From positions 776,478 through 840,477 of the forward strand of contig RPFO01001162.1 in NCBI GenBank assembly GCA_009746045.1: a stretch of 64,000 nucleotides of DNA, written 5' to 3'. This DNA is from Mesostigma viride (lineage: Eukaryota > Streptophyta > Mesostigmatophyceae > Mesostigmatales > Mesostigmataceae). This document shows positions 38,609-50,600 of the stretch, piece after piece. The translations under genes and the position numbers were made by a program. The stretch's first letter is position 1. The number at the start of each line of letters is the position of its first letter. The notes beneath the pieces were generated by a model. The model saw nothing but the letters and a program-made list of their open reading frames with translations. It had not been told where the DNA came from and made no database searches.

Positions 38609-39380
38609 AGTTCAGTGACTTGGGGTGGTACCTAAACGATGCTTTTTCTTGTAAATGCCCTCCAGACCTGGCGAGCTGCCCTTGAGGAGGCCGATGGCAA
38701 GGACTAACGACGCTTGCCGTAGGTAAGGGTCTTTGTCGCAAACGTCTGTCCATGCATGCATAGATAAGCAAGTACGAGCCAAGTACAACCATGACACCAG
38801 AGTTAGGCGGTTGCAAAATCCAAATGATAAAAAGCTTTTCGTTTGTGGTACTGAATGGTAACCTCCCCCCAAATTCCAAGCTCCCCCCCCCCCCGTCTGC
38901 TCCTGCCCCACATAGCCTCATCTCCCATACCCCACCACCCGCAAACTCCTCTCCCCCTTCCCCCCCCCGTCACATATGTGTAATGGTGGCCAGGAGAGCA
39001 TCGCAACAGGAAAATTGCCGGGTTTGCACAACAATGTCCAGGCCACAACAATGTCAGAGGACACTTGTCCCTGGCCACGCATCAGAGGACCCCCCCTTTC
39101 TGTCGTAATATAATTGAAAGGCAGGCCACAGGTTCAGCTAGAGGCTCACCGGAAGAGTCTAGCAACTACAGTGGGTGCAATAAAGCTTCGACATCGCATC
39201 AAGCCGATTGTGGATGCAGAATTGCTGAAGGCTACCCCGTGCATGGTACAGTGGCCACAGATGACATGCAGCCCCAAGGAAGAAGCTGCTTCTGCCACCC
39301 TTCACAGGCGTGGACAAAAAGAAGTAATCGGTGTAAATAAGGAGGCTCACATGGACACTCAGACGGTCCCTTTATCCCTT

Positions 39381-42300
39381 CTACTGGCAACCGCAGGTGC
39401 ACACCTGGAAGAAGTCATTGTAGTTGAGGCGGAGGAGGAACTGGCGCAGCACGGGAGCCCGTTTGCTGCCGGCCAGCCGGTTGCTCCGCAGGGTGGTGTA
39501 CAGGGAGTTGGACTTGACGCTGAAATCCTGTAATTGCGGGCAAGTGGGCCACAGACATGGAGGAGCAAGCAACACCCGGGCAGCGCCCACGTTGGCACGG
39601 CAGCAGTGGTGTGTTGAGGCCAGGGTTCATTGCAAGCGGATACGATCATAACCAGGGTCAAGCAAGTATTCCATCGGCCCGCATGGAACGATGAAAGAGA
39701 AAGCAGGCAGCATTACGTCTGGCCACCATGAACTAATGTCAAGTTTCACGACGCCCAGTGTTTCTTCCTTGCAGCTCTGAAGAGTTCTACGTGATAGTGA
39801 ACCACAAACACAACAGGCACTTCCAATCACTGGTAAAGATATTCTGCTCCCCCCACAAACTGTGGAGTCGTATCCCACACGTCCAGATACATCGAACACA
39901 TGCAAGGATGCAGGGCCAACCAACACACCCAGCAACAAAGGCAGAACCACATGGTTGCACCATACCAGGTGACGAAGGGGTTGGTCATCCACAGGAGAGA
40001 GGGGGATGCGATGATATGGTGACATACTGCTACATGGCTTCATGGCTGATGGGCTCGACGCCCCATCGCTCGCAGAAAGTGAACAAGTACACACCACGCG
40101 TGGGATTAAAATCACACGACCTGAAACCCAACCATCCTCCTGGAAGCATGCCCATGTGCAACATCCATGGCTGCGATCATGGTGGGTATGGCTACAGTGT
40201 GGGGACAACGTCCATAGGAAACTGCAAGACCGCGACACAATGAGCAACGGGCGCCCCCTGGGTGGTGGGCAGGGCCACCTGTGCGGCATCACCCACCCAC
40301 AATAGGATAGCTACAGTAAACACACACATAGGAGCCTGTGCCTGTGGTCTCATTGGACTGGTACCTGCGCGAGCTGGTCCAACACAGCCATGTCGCCCCC
40401 CCCCTCCTCGCTCTCGATCAACTTGCACAGCTCCTGCGCCTGCCCCACGATCTCGTTCAGCAGCTTGGCGATCACGTCAATATCCAGGAAGGTCTGCGAG
40501 ACCAGTGCCGTGGTGTACCTGGAGGGGGGGGGGTTGAGGGAGGGGGCAGGTGGTGTGGGTTGGGTTACATGGCAGGGTTGGGTGTAAAGCGGCATGGTGA
40601 GTGGGGTGGGGCTAATGAGTAATGTGGGATGTGGGGGGGAGATGGTAACGCACGGCGCAAGGTTTGCATGACGGTAAGAAGCTACAGCGACCATGAAGAA
40701 AAGGGTGTAGTTTGGCACCTGTAAAACCAACAAAAGTAGCAGGATTTCAACTAAAATTTGAATTTTGAAGTGCATGCATGGGAAACGAGCACGGTGGCAA
40801 GCCTGCATGGCGCCACCTACTCTTGATGCGCGCGCATGACCTCATGAAAGTCCTCCGACGTGCGCACACGCTCCTGCAGCAGGCCGTACTGGACCTCAAT
40901 CACGTCCACCTGGTGTTGGTGAGCACAAGGGTTCAGGTCGAGGGCACGTGGGGCGTAAGCCGTCAGGTGGCATTAAGGACAAGGTGGGCCTTCCCAGGCA
41001 CCGCCTACATGCCCCCCAGCCAAGGCTAGTGAGCCATGGGCTCCAAAGGAAACATTGTCAATGCCAGCAAAATGTTCAAGGGGAGCTTGCTTGGTTGGGG
41101 TGAGGGGCGTCAGGGGATACACAGCCTCCTGGGTGTAAGATAGGGATCGGGATCGGGATCGGGATCGGGATCGGGATCGGGATCGGGATCGGGATCGGGA
41201 TCGGGATCGGGATCGGGATCGGGATCGGGATCGGGATCGGGATCGGGATCGGGATCGGGATCGGGATCGGGATCGGGATCGGGATCGGGATCGGGATCGG
41301 GATCGGGCAGACCTGGCGATGATGGGCTTCCCTTAGTATCTGTTCTTGCACAGGAACAGCTCAGCAGCAGCACTTTTTAACCGCCCGAAAGGAACTAGAA
41401 GGCCCCCATCCGCTGAAAAACATGCCCCGTGAGCACAACAGGTGGCCACTTCACGTGCACGGGCTTGGCACACGGACACTGATTTTGGCGGCAAGTGGCA
41501 GTACCTGTGAACTGTCACCCTCAGCATGCCTCATGTCAGTAGCAGAGCACTATGATAGTTGAAAACGTTGACTGCGTGTGTCGTGAGTACCTCCACCGCG
41601 TCGCACTTTTGACACGTTCTCATCCGCAAGTCTTATGCCATACAGCACCCTGCCTTAACCCTGCACACATGGCATGCTACTAGCTTATTCTACCCAGGCA
41701 TGCCCATGAGATGTCGCAGCAAGTAGCGATCATGACATACACGTCAGCATCACGCCTAACCACATGATCCGCTGTGCCTAGCATGACAATCTGCCACGCC
41801 CAGCAGCCCCCCTCTTTCCACAGAATTTTTTCTCCCCTGCCGCCATCCCCCGCCATCCCCCGCCTTCCCCATTTCCATCCCCTCGCATTCCCCCTCACCC
41901 CCCCCCCCACCTGGATATAGTACTGCAGATTCGTGATGAGGTACGTCATGTGGTGCCGCAGACGCCACACGGCCATGCGCTGCCCTCGCCGTGACTGCCC
42001 CCCCGAACCGCCTGCTCCCCCCTTGCCCGCGCCCGCGCCCGACCTGTCCCCCGTCATGCCTCGCTTCCACGCGGCCTCGAGCAGAATCTGAACGCGCTTG
42101 AGGCGCATGAGGAACTGGAACACCGTGTTGTACCTGGCGCACGCCAGCGCGGTCGGTGAGAGTGGGGGGTGAAGGGAGGGAGGGAGGAAGGAAGGAAGGA
42201 AGGAAGGAAGGAAGGAAGGAAGGAAGGAAGGAAGGAAGGAAGGAAGGAAGGAAGGAAGGAAGGAAGGAAGGAAGGAAGGAAGGAAGGAAGGAAGGAAGGA

Positions 42301-44599
42301 AGGAAGGAAGGAAGGAAGGAAGGAAGGAAGGAAGGAAGGAAGGAAGGAAGGAAGGAAGGAAGGAAGGAAGGAAGGAAGGAAGGAAGGAAGGAAGGAAGGA
42401 AGGAAGGAAGGAAGGAAGGAAGGAAGGAAGGAAGGAAGGAAGGAAGGAAGGAAGGAAGGAAGGAAGGAAGGAAGGAAGGAAGGAAGGAAGGAAGGAAGGA
42501 AGGAAGGAAGGAAGGAAGGAAGGAAGGAAGGAAGGAAGGAAGGAAGGAAGGAAGGAAGGAAGGAAGGAAGGAAGGAAGGAAGGAAGGAAGGAAGGAAGGA
42601 AGGAAGGAAGGAAGGAAGGAAGGAAGGAAGGAAGGAAGGAAGGAAGCAAGGAGGGAGGGAGAGGAGGGAGGGGGAGGAGGGAGGGAGGGAGAGGAGGGAG
42701 GGAGGGAGGGAGGGAGGGAGGGAGGGAGGGAGGGAGGGAGGGAGGGAGGGAGGGAGGGAGGAGGGAGGGAGGGAGGGAGGGAGGGAGGGAGGGAGGGAGG
42801 GAGGGAGGGAGGGAGGGAGGGAGGGAGGGAGGAGGGAGGGAGGGAGGGAGGGAGGGAGGGAGGGAGGGAGGAGGGAGGGAGGAGGGAGGGAGGGAGGGAG
42901 GGAGGGAGGGAGGGAGGGAGGGAGGGAGGGAGGGAGGGAGGGAGGGAGGGAGGGAGGGAGGAGGGAGGGAGGGAGGGAGGGAGGGAGGGAGGGAGGGAGG
43001 AGGGAGGGAGGGAGGGAGGGAGGAGGGAGGGAGGGAGGGAGGAGGGAGGGAGGGAGGGAGGGAGGGAGGGAGGAGGGAGGAGGGAGGGAGGGAGGGAGGG
43101 AGGGAGGGAGGGAGGGAGGGAGGGAGGGAGGGAGGGAGGGAGGGAGGGAGGAGGGAGGGAGGGAGGGAGGAGGGAGGGAGGGAGGGAGGGAGGGAGGGAG
43201 GGAGGGAGGGAGGGAGGGAGGAGGAGGGAGGGAGGGAGGGAGGGAGGGAGGGTGAGGGAGGGTGTGAGTGAGTGAGGGTGTGAGTGAGTGAGAGTGTGAG
43301 TGAGTGTGGGTGTGAGGGTGTGAGTGAGGGTGTGAGTGAGTGAGGGTGTGAGTGAGTGAGAGTGTGAGTGAGTGTGGGTGGGGGTGTGAGGGTGTGAGGG
43401 TGTGAGGGTGGAAGGGTGGGAGGGTGGAAGGATGGGAGAGTGGAAGGATGGGAGGGAAGGTGGGCGGGCGGGCGGGGGCGGGCGGGCGGGCGGGCGGGCG
43501 GGCGGGCGGGCGGGCGGGCGGCGGGCGGGCGCGGCGGCGGGCGGGCAGGCGGGCGGCGGCGGCGGGCGGGCGGCGGGCGGGCGGGCGGGCGGGCGGGCGG
43601 GCGGGCGGGCGGGCGGGCGGGCGGGGCATTGGTTGGTTTTATGGTTGGGTGGGTGCGTACGTGCGTGGGTGGGTAGGTAGATACATAAGAGGCATAAATG
43701 GAGCGTAGACACGCTCTCGTACATATTGCTACGACCACGGTCTTGCCTGAGGCTGCCTTGCGCGGGCCAAACAACATGGCTGGCCCAGTGACTACCCGCA
43801 GTACACGCCCAGTGCTTGACCCTCACTCTTGCACAACCGTTCAACCATTCATGATCGCATCTGCCTGTCTTTGCTGTGATTGCCGCTGATCATTCCTGCA
43901 TGGCACAAGCGTCGGTGGCAATGGCTGCCCACCTAGGCTAGACCTGTAGTGCCACCCACGGCATCCCCGCATGCGTGCAGGCCACCCACCGGTCCAGCGC
44001 CTCGGGTGTCAGCAGCATGTGTAACGGCCAGTCCACTTTGTACTCGAGGGTGATGGCGTCCCACGAACGAGGGACCGACGCCGCAGCGGCCGCACTACTG
44101 CCGCCATCACCAGGCCCCGCCCCGCCAGTTGGCACGGTGCCACCGGCTGATGCGCTGCCAGATGGCGTGGTGCCTGGGCGGACCGTTGCGCTCGTCAGCC
44201 TGGTGGATGGGGCGAGGTGTACGGCGGCGACGTGATGGGGGCGTTGGGAGTCGTGTAGGCAAATGCACATTCCTATACATGGAAACACACAGTGACCACT
44301 CGCTTATCGGCGTGGCTTCATCGAGTGGATTAGGAAGCGCTGGTGGACGTATGGCATCTACGAGGTCGCAGGCGCTCAAGGATGCTTCATTCGGGGAAAC
44401 AATGCAACAAGGTGTCGTGATGATCTCGAGGGGCTGGCACAGGTCCACCCAGGGAAGGTCCGTGTGCATGATGTCCACAGACCGGTGGTGTGCGTGGCTG
44501 GGTTCTGGCCCTCGGCACCCACCTGAACTTGACGCGGGGAAAGTACTTGTCTTCCGAGGCAGTGGTCTTCAGTGCCGCCTGCAGCCATGGGCAGCGCAG

Positions 44600-44698
<99 letters not shown>

Positions 44699-47600
44699 GG
44701 GGGGGGGGGGAGTCAGAGGGGGTTGAGGGATTACACTCGCCATAAAAATGCCAGTATAATGGATCAGATCTGGCAGGACAGAGAAAGACTGGACCAGGTG
44801 GATATGTTGGACGGAACCTGCGATACCATGGGCAAAACAAACAAGATCCAAGCCCAGGGTCATACCCTGGGCTCTGAAGCACCAAACCCCGAGCTGCCGG
44901 AAGCTGGTTAGAAAAGAGGATACTACACCTTTCTGCGACGCATGACGCCAGCTACACCTTTCTGCGACGCATGACGCCAACTACACCTTTCTGCGACGCA
45001 TGACGCCAGCTACACCTTTCTGCGACGCATGACGCCAGCTACACCTTTCTGCGACGCATGACGCCGACTACACCTTTCTGCGACGCATGACGCCAGCTAC
45101 ACCTTTCTGCGACGCATGACGCCAGCTACACCTTTCTGCGACGCATGACGCCGACTACACCTTTCTGCGACGCATGACGCCAGCTACACCTTTCTGCGAC
45201 GCATGACGCCGACTACACCTTTCTGCGACGCATGACGCCAGCTACACCTTTCTGCGACGCATGACGCCGACTACACCTTTCTGCGACGCATGACGCCGAC
45301 TACACCTTTCTGCGACGCATGACGCCGACTACACCTTTCTGCGACGCATGACGCCGACTACACCTTTCTGCGACGCATGACGCCAGCTACACCTTTCTGC
45401 GACGCATGACGCCAGCTACACCTTTCTGCGACGCATGACGCCAGCTACACCTTTCTGCGACGCATGACGCCAGCTACACCTTTCTGCGACGCATGACGCC
45501 AGCTACACCTTTCTGCGACGCATGACGCCAGCTACACCTTTCTGCGACGCATGACGCCAACTACACCTTTCTGCGACGCATGACGCCAGCTACACCTTTC
45601 TGCGACGCATGACGCCAGCTACACCTTTCTGCGACGCATGACGCCGACTACACCTTTCTGCGACGCATGACGCCAGCTACACCTTTCTGCGACGCATGAC
45701 GCCAACTACACCTTTCTGCGACGCATGACGCCAGCTACACCTTTCTGCGACGCATGACGCCGACTACACCTTTCTGCGACGCATGACGCCAGCTACACCT
45801 TTCTGCGACGCATGACGCCAGCTACACCTTTCTGCGACGCATGACGCCAACTACACCTTTCTGCGACGCATGACGCCAGCTACACCTTTCTGCGACGCAT
45901 GACGCCAGCTACACCTTTCTGCGACGCATGACGCCGACTACACCTTTCTGCGACGCATGACGCCGACTACACCTTTCTGCGACGCATGACGCCGACTACA
46001 CCTTTCTGCGACGCATGACGCCAGCTACACCTTTCTGCGACGCATGACGCCAGCTACACCTTTCTGCGACGCATGACGCCAGCTACACCTTTCTGCGACG
46101 CATGACGCCAGCTACACCTTTCTGCGACGCATGACGCCAGCTACACCTTTCTGCGACGCATGACGCCAGCTACACCTTTCTGCGACGCATGACGCCGACT
46201 ACACCTTTCTGCGACGCATGACGCCAGCTACACCTTTCTGCGACGCATGACGCGGACTACACCTTTCTGCGACGCATGACACCAGCTACACCTTTCTGCG
46301 ACGCATGACGCCAGCTACACCTTTCTGCGACGCATGACGCCAGCTACACCTTTCTGCGACGCATGACGCCAGCTACACCTTTCTGCACCGCATGACGCCG
46401 ACTACACCTTTCTGCGACGCATGACGCCAACTACACCTTTCTGCGACGCATGACGCCAACTACACCTTTCTGCGACGCATGACGCCAGCTACACCTTTCT
46501 GCGACGCATGACACCAGCTACACCTTTCTGCGACGCATGACGCCAGCTACACCTTTCTGCGACGCATGACGCCAGCTACACCTTTCTGCGACGCATGACG
46601 CCAGCTACACCTTTCTGCACCGCATGACGCCGACTACACCTTTCTGCGACGCATGACGCCAACTACACCTTTCTGCGACGCATGACGCCAACTACACCTT
46701 TCTGCGACGCATGACACCAAAAAGGTGGCAAGGGCCACACAAGAAAGCGCTATACAGCGTGACAAACGGTCAGACACAAGCCTTGTGACCACGACAAGGG
46801 GCCGATACGCGCACGCTTGCCGGAGGTATACAACACAACGGTCAGCACAGGATGAACAGCAACGGGTGGCCAGCCACTGGGCGAGTGCGTGGCGCCTACA
46901 CCTTTGCTGAACATAATACCCACCCTTCTCATTAAATATCTGCATGCATGGCTTGACCAGCCACCTGCTCCATCACAGAAAGCTCACCTGCTGGAAAGGG
47001 ACGTTCAGGTCGGCTTCGGCCGTAGCTGGGCGCGGCGGCATGCGCATCAGTGCCCGGCTCTCCTCAAAGAAGCACTGGGGGGTGGAGGAAGAGAAGGGGG
47101 GAGGGTGCGTGCACGTTCAAAGTATGAATGGTACACAGTAAGAATGGACAGCACCCGGCAGGGCCAGGCCCATGGATGCGGCCAGATGTTGAGGTGTGCT
47201 GGGGAGCGGCACACAACAAGGCAAGGGCCGACGTGTTGGCAGGCTGAAGGCTGGAGGGGGGCAAGCGGGTGAAGTATGCAGGGACCTGCATGGTTGGGAC
47301 CCGCGCCCAAGCTAGGCATGGGTTGATGCGATAGGCCAAAGCAGTAGAGTTGGGTTAAGACACAGGCCCTGGGCCTGCAGGCCGGCCACCAGGGTCGAGG
47401 ATCCCCCGAGGCCATCGCCCCATGTGGCAAGGCGCGCCCAGCAAGGCAAGCAGACCAAGCAAGCATGTGTACACCGAGCTGCCGTGTTCACTGTGTCACA
47501 AAGGCAGAGCCACTTGCCAAGACAAGGAGAGAAGCTAAGACCTTGCGAGCTTGAAGATGATCCGTTGTACTGTGCTGGTACAAGTGACCTGTCCATACGG

Positions 47601-50600
47601 TGATCTAGTTGCGGCTGCTAGCACCTCATGTGAGATAATGAAGCAGCCACCCTGGTAACAACCCACCACTCGATACTTTCGAACCGCGGGGCACCGCGTG
47701 GGGTTGGTAATTGTGGCAAACCAGTGATCACAACCTCAATACCTGCAGACAATTCCCAGCAAATCTACAATCCCAGCGCCCGCCCCACGTACTCTTCCCC
47801 CATCCGTCTTCGTCCCACCCGGCCCAGCCCTGTCCTGGGCAGCTCCGTTCACGCCCGTTTCACCACCATTGGTGGATGCCTATTCCTGATCTTAGATGCT
47901 GGGAAAAGCCCAGCCACGCGTGCACATTTGGCCACGTGTGCACATACACGGTGTGCATGTTGGCCTTATGGACTGCACAGGGGCCATGTGTGCACATGGG
48001 TGATGCATGGCAGGCGCTGCTTTGGCTTCGCGTCCAACCGCGCTGGCTAGGGAAGGGGCCCTCCTGGTAGAAGTCTCCCAAGACAAGGGGCCCACCCGGT
48101 AAAAGTCTCCCTAGGCAAGGGGCCCCACCTGGTAGAAGTCTCCCTTGGCGAGCAAAAAGTAGTCCTTGAGTGTGCGCAGGTGAGCTGGCAGGTTGGCGTG
48201 CACCACCACCAGCTGTCCCGCGTTGCGGGCATGTGCACATGGGCATGGGCAAGAGAACGGGGCGCGCCAGGCAGCACGGGAGACGCACACATGTGTCAGT
48301 AGGGACACGCAGTCGCGACCGCCCGTCATTTCACTTATGCCAGTGCGTGATGCGTGTTGGCATTCAACAAACATGTAGTCCAAGCATGGAGCGGCTGTGG
48401 CCCTGCCGAAGCGACTGTCCTGCTAAGCACACACAACCGGGGAACCACCGCAACCAACCAGCACCTACCATCCGCATCTCCATCTAGAAGTAATGAACCC
48501 CGACCCACCCGCCCGCAACCCATGGCGGGGTCCATCAGGTCGTTAGCCGAATAGCCGAAAAGCCGCATAGCCGCATAGCCGAATAGCCGAATAGCCGAAT
48601 AGCCGAATAGCCGAATAGCCAAATAGCCCAATAGCCCAATAGCCGAATAGCCGAATAGCCGAATAGCCGAATAGCCGAATAGCCGAAAAGCCGAATAGCT
48701 GAATAGCCGACTAGCCAAATAGCCAAATAGCCAAATAGCCAAATAGCCAAATAGCCAAATAGCCAAATAGCCAAATAGCCGATAGCGAAATAGCCAAATA
48801 GCCAAAGAGCCGAACAGCCGAACAGCCGAACAGCCGAACAGCCGAACAGCCGAACAGCCGAACAGCCGAATAGCCGAAAAAAGGAGAGGATGGTGTGGGA
48901 ACAGTAGGAAACAAGGCATGCGCATGCTACCTCCGTACTTCCCTCCATGACCGCATAGTGCATAGAGGGATTTCCAAGACTCCCAACATCGGGGGCATGG
49001 ATCATGCGGCCTGGATTACACAGCCAAACCGATTCCTTCTGCGAATGGAAGGTGGGCCCTTGTGCAAAAGGAGGTGAAAGCGCGTGCAGGCAGCAGCAGC
49101 CGCAGGCGGCACATGATCCCTTGTCTCACACCCAAGTGACGAGATTGCACATCGACGCTCCGGACACCAGCCCTTACTTTCTGTCCCTCCCCATCCTGCC
49201 CCTCTCAGAGATGAACAAGCGCCCAGTACCCCCCGCTCTTCCCCCTCTTCCTAAAGCCAACTCTTGCCTGCCACCAACCCACGCTGGCTGCCTCTTGCCC
49301 CCACCTTCCACAGACGGTGCGACACACGGGAGCGGATGGCCTGCACGACGCGCTCGAGCGACAGCAAGTGGAACGAGGGTGCCGCTTGAAGCTCCCTGAG
49401 CGCTGCCGCAAACAGGCGCGTCTCCTCCGCCGGCAACAGCTCCTCGTCACCGCCGCCATCTGCCACCATGTCGTCATCCCCGCCCCACCCGCCACCGCTG
49501 CCATCCCCCGCTCGCTCATCATCCCAGGAGCTGGCGCCCGCACTTGCGCCCGCCCCGCCCCACGCGTCCTTGGTGCGCGCCCCGCAGCGGGCGTTTGGGT
49601 GCCGAAGCACACGCACCGACTTGCCGATGAAGAGCAAGTCTTCCACCAACCCAAGCGGCAGGTAGGCCGGCAGCATCTCCTGCGATGGCACGTGTTGGTT
49701 GGTTGAGATCAAGGCGGGGATGGGAGTGGAAAAACCACGCTTAGCGACACACGCCAGGTGGGTGCCATGCAGGTCAACGGCATTAAGGGCAAATTTCATT
49801 CTCTTGACAGCGCAGGTCATACGGCCATTCCGCTGAGGCACCTGGCATGCCCGTGCCATGCGTACCGCAAGAGCAGTACTAAAATATGGTAGCAGTTTAG
49901 TATATAGAGAGTGCCGCGGGCTAGGAGGCAGCACCATAGCGAACTTCAAGGACGCCAACGTCAGTTATCCCCACTTCCCAACTATCCATACACACCCAAT
50001 GCCCCAGTGCAATCGTCACTAACTGCAAAAGGCAGGGAGGGCCACCGTTATTACAAACATAGCTAATGTTATAACTCATCATGTATACAATCTTCCCCCT
50101 CCCTTTTCTCCCCCCCGCCCCCCCCCCCCTCGTACCATGTGCACACCGAAACCCTTGTGCCAGTCCTCCACGGCACGACTCCCCCCGCTGGCACCCGTCA
50201 CGCTGCCGCCTCCCGCCCCTCCCGCCCCGTCCCCCCCTGCCCCTTGTTCCAGCATCTGGTCATCGTTGAAGGGGTCAGGAACTTGCTCTGCTCCGTCGGG
50301 GCCGACCGGGCCCTTCCTGTAGGGCAAAGGGGGCAGGGGGGTCAGGCAGGGCGGGATAAGGAAACTCAGGCTGCTGTGGTGTCCTTTTGTGGGTGCCAAA
50401 TCCAAGACGCCCAGAAAATTTGTTGTAATGGGTGCGCATACGGCCAATCACTAGAGGCGCATGTGACCGATTCGCCCTCTGCCCTGCTGCCACGCCAGGA
50501 TCTCCCTAGCCGCACGCTGGCTCGCCCCTGATCCCGCACAGAGCACCGCACCGGGTGTCGCCAATCGGTCTGGTCAAACGCCCCCTTGAACGACGACATG

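Noticed and set aside
41680-43844. ORFs of 596-673 codons rich in Pro, Ser, Leu
   Set aside because: Polypyrimidine array read through; it includes the true GCP4 exon 12 (42133-41911) only at the end of one of the frames.
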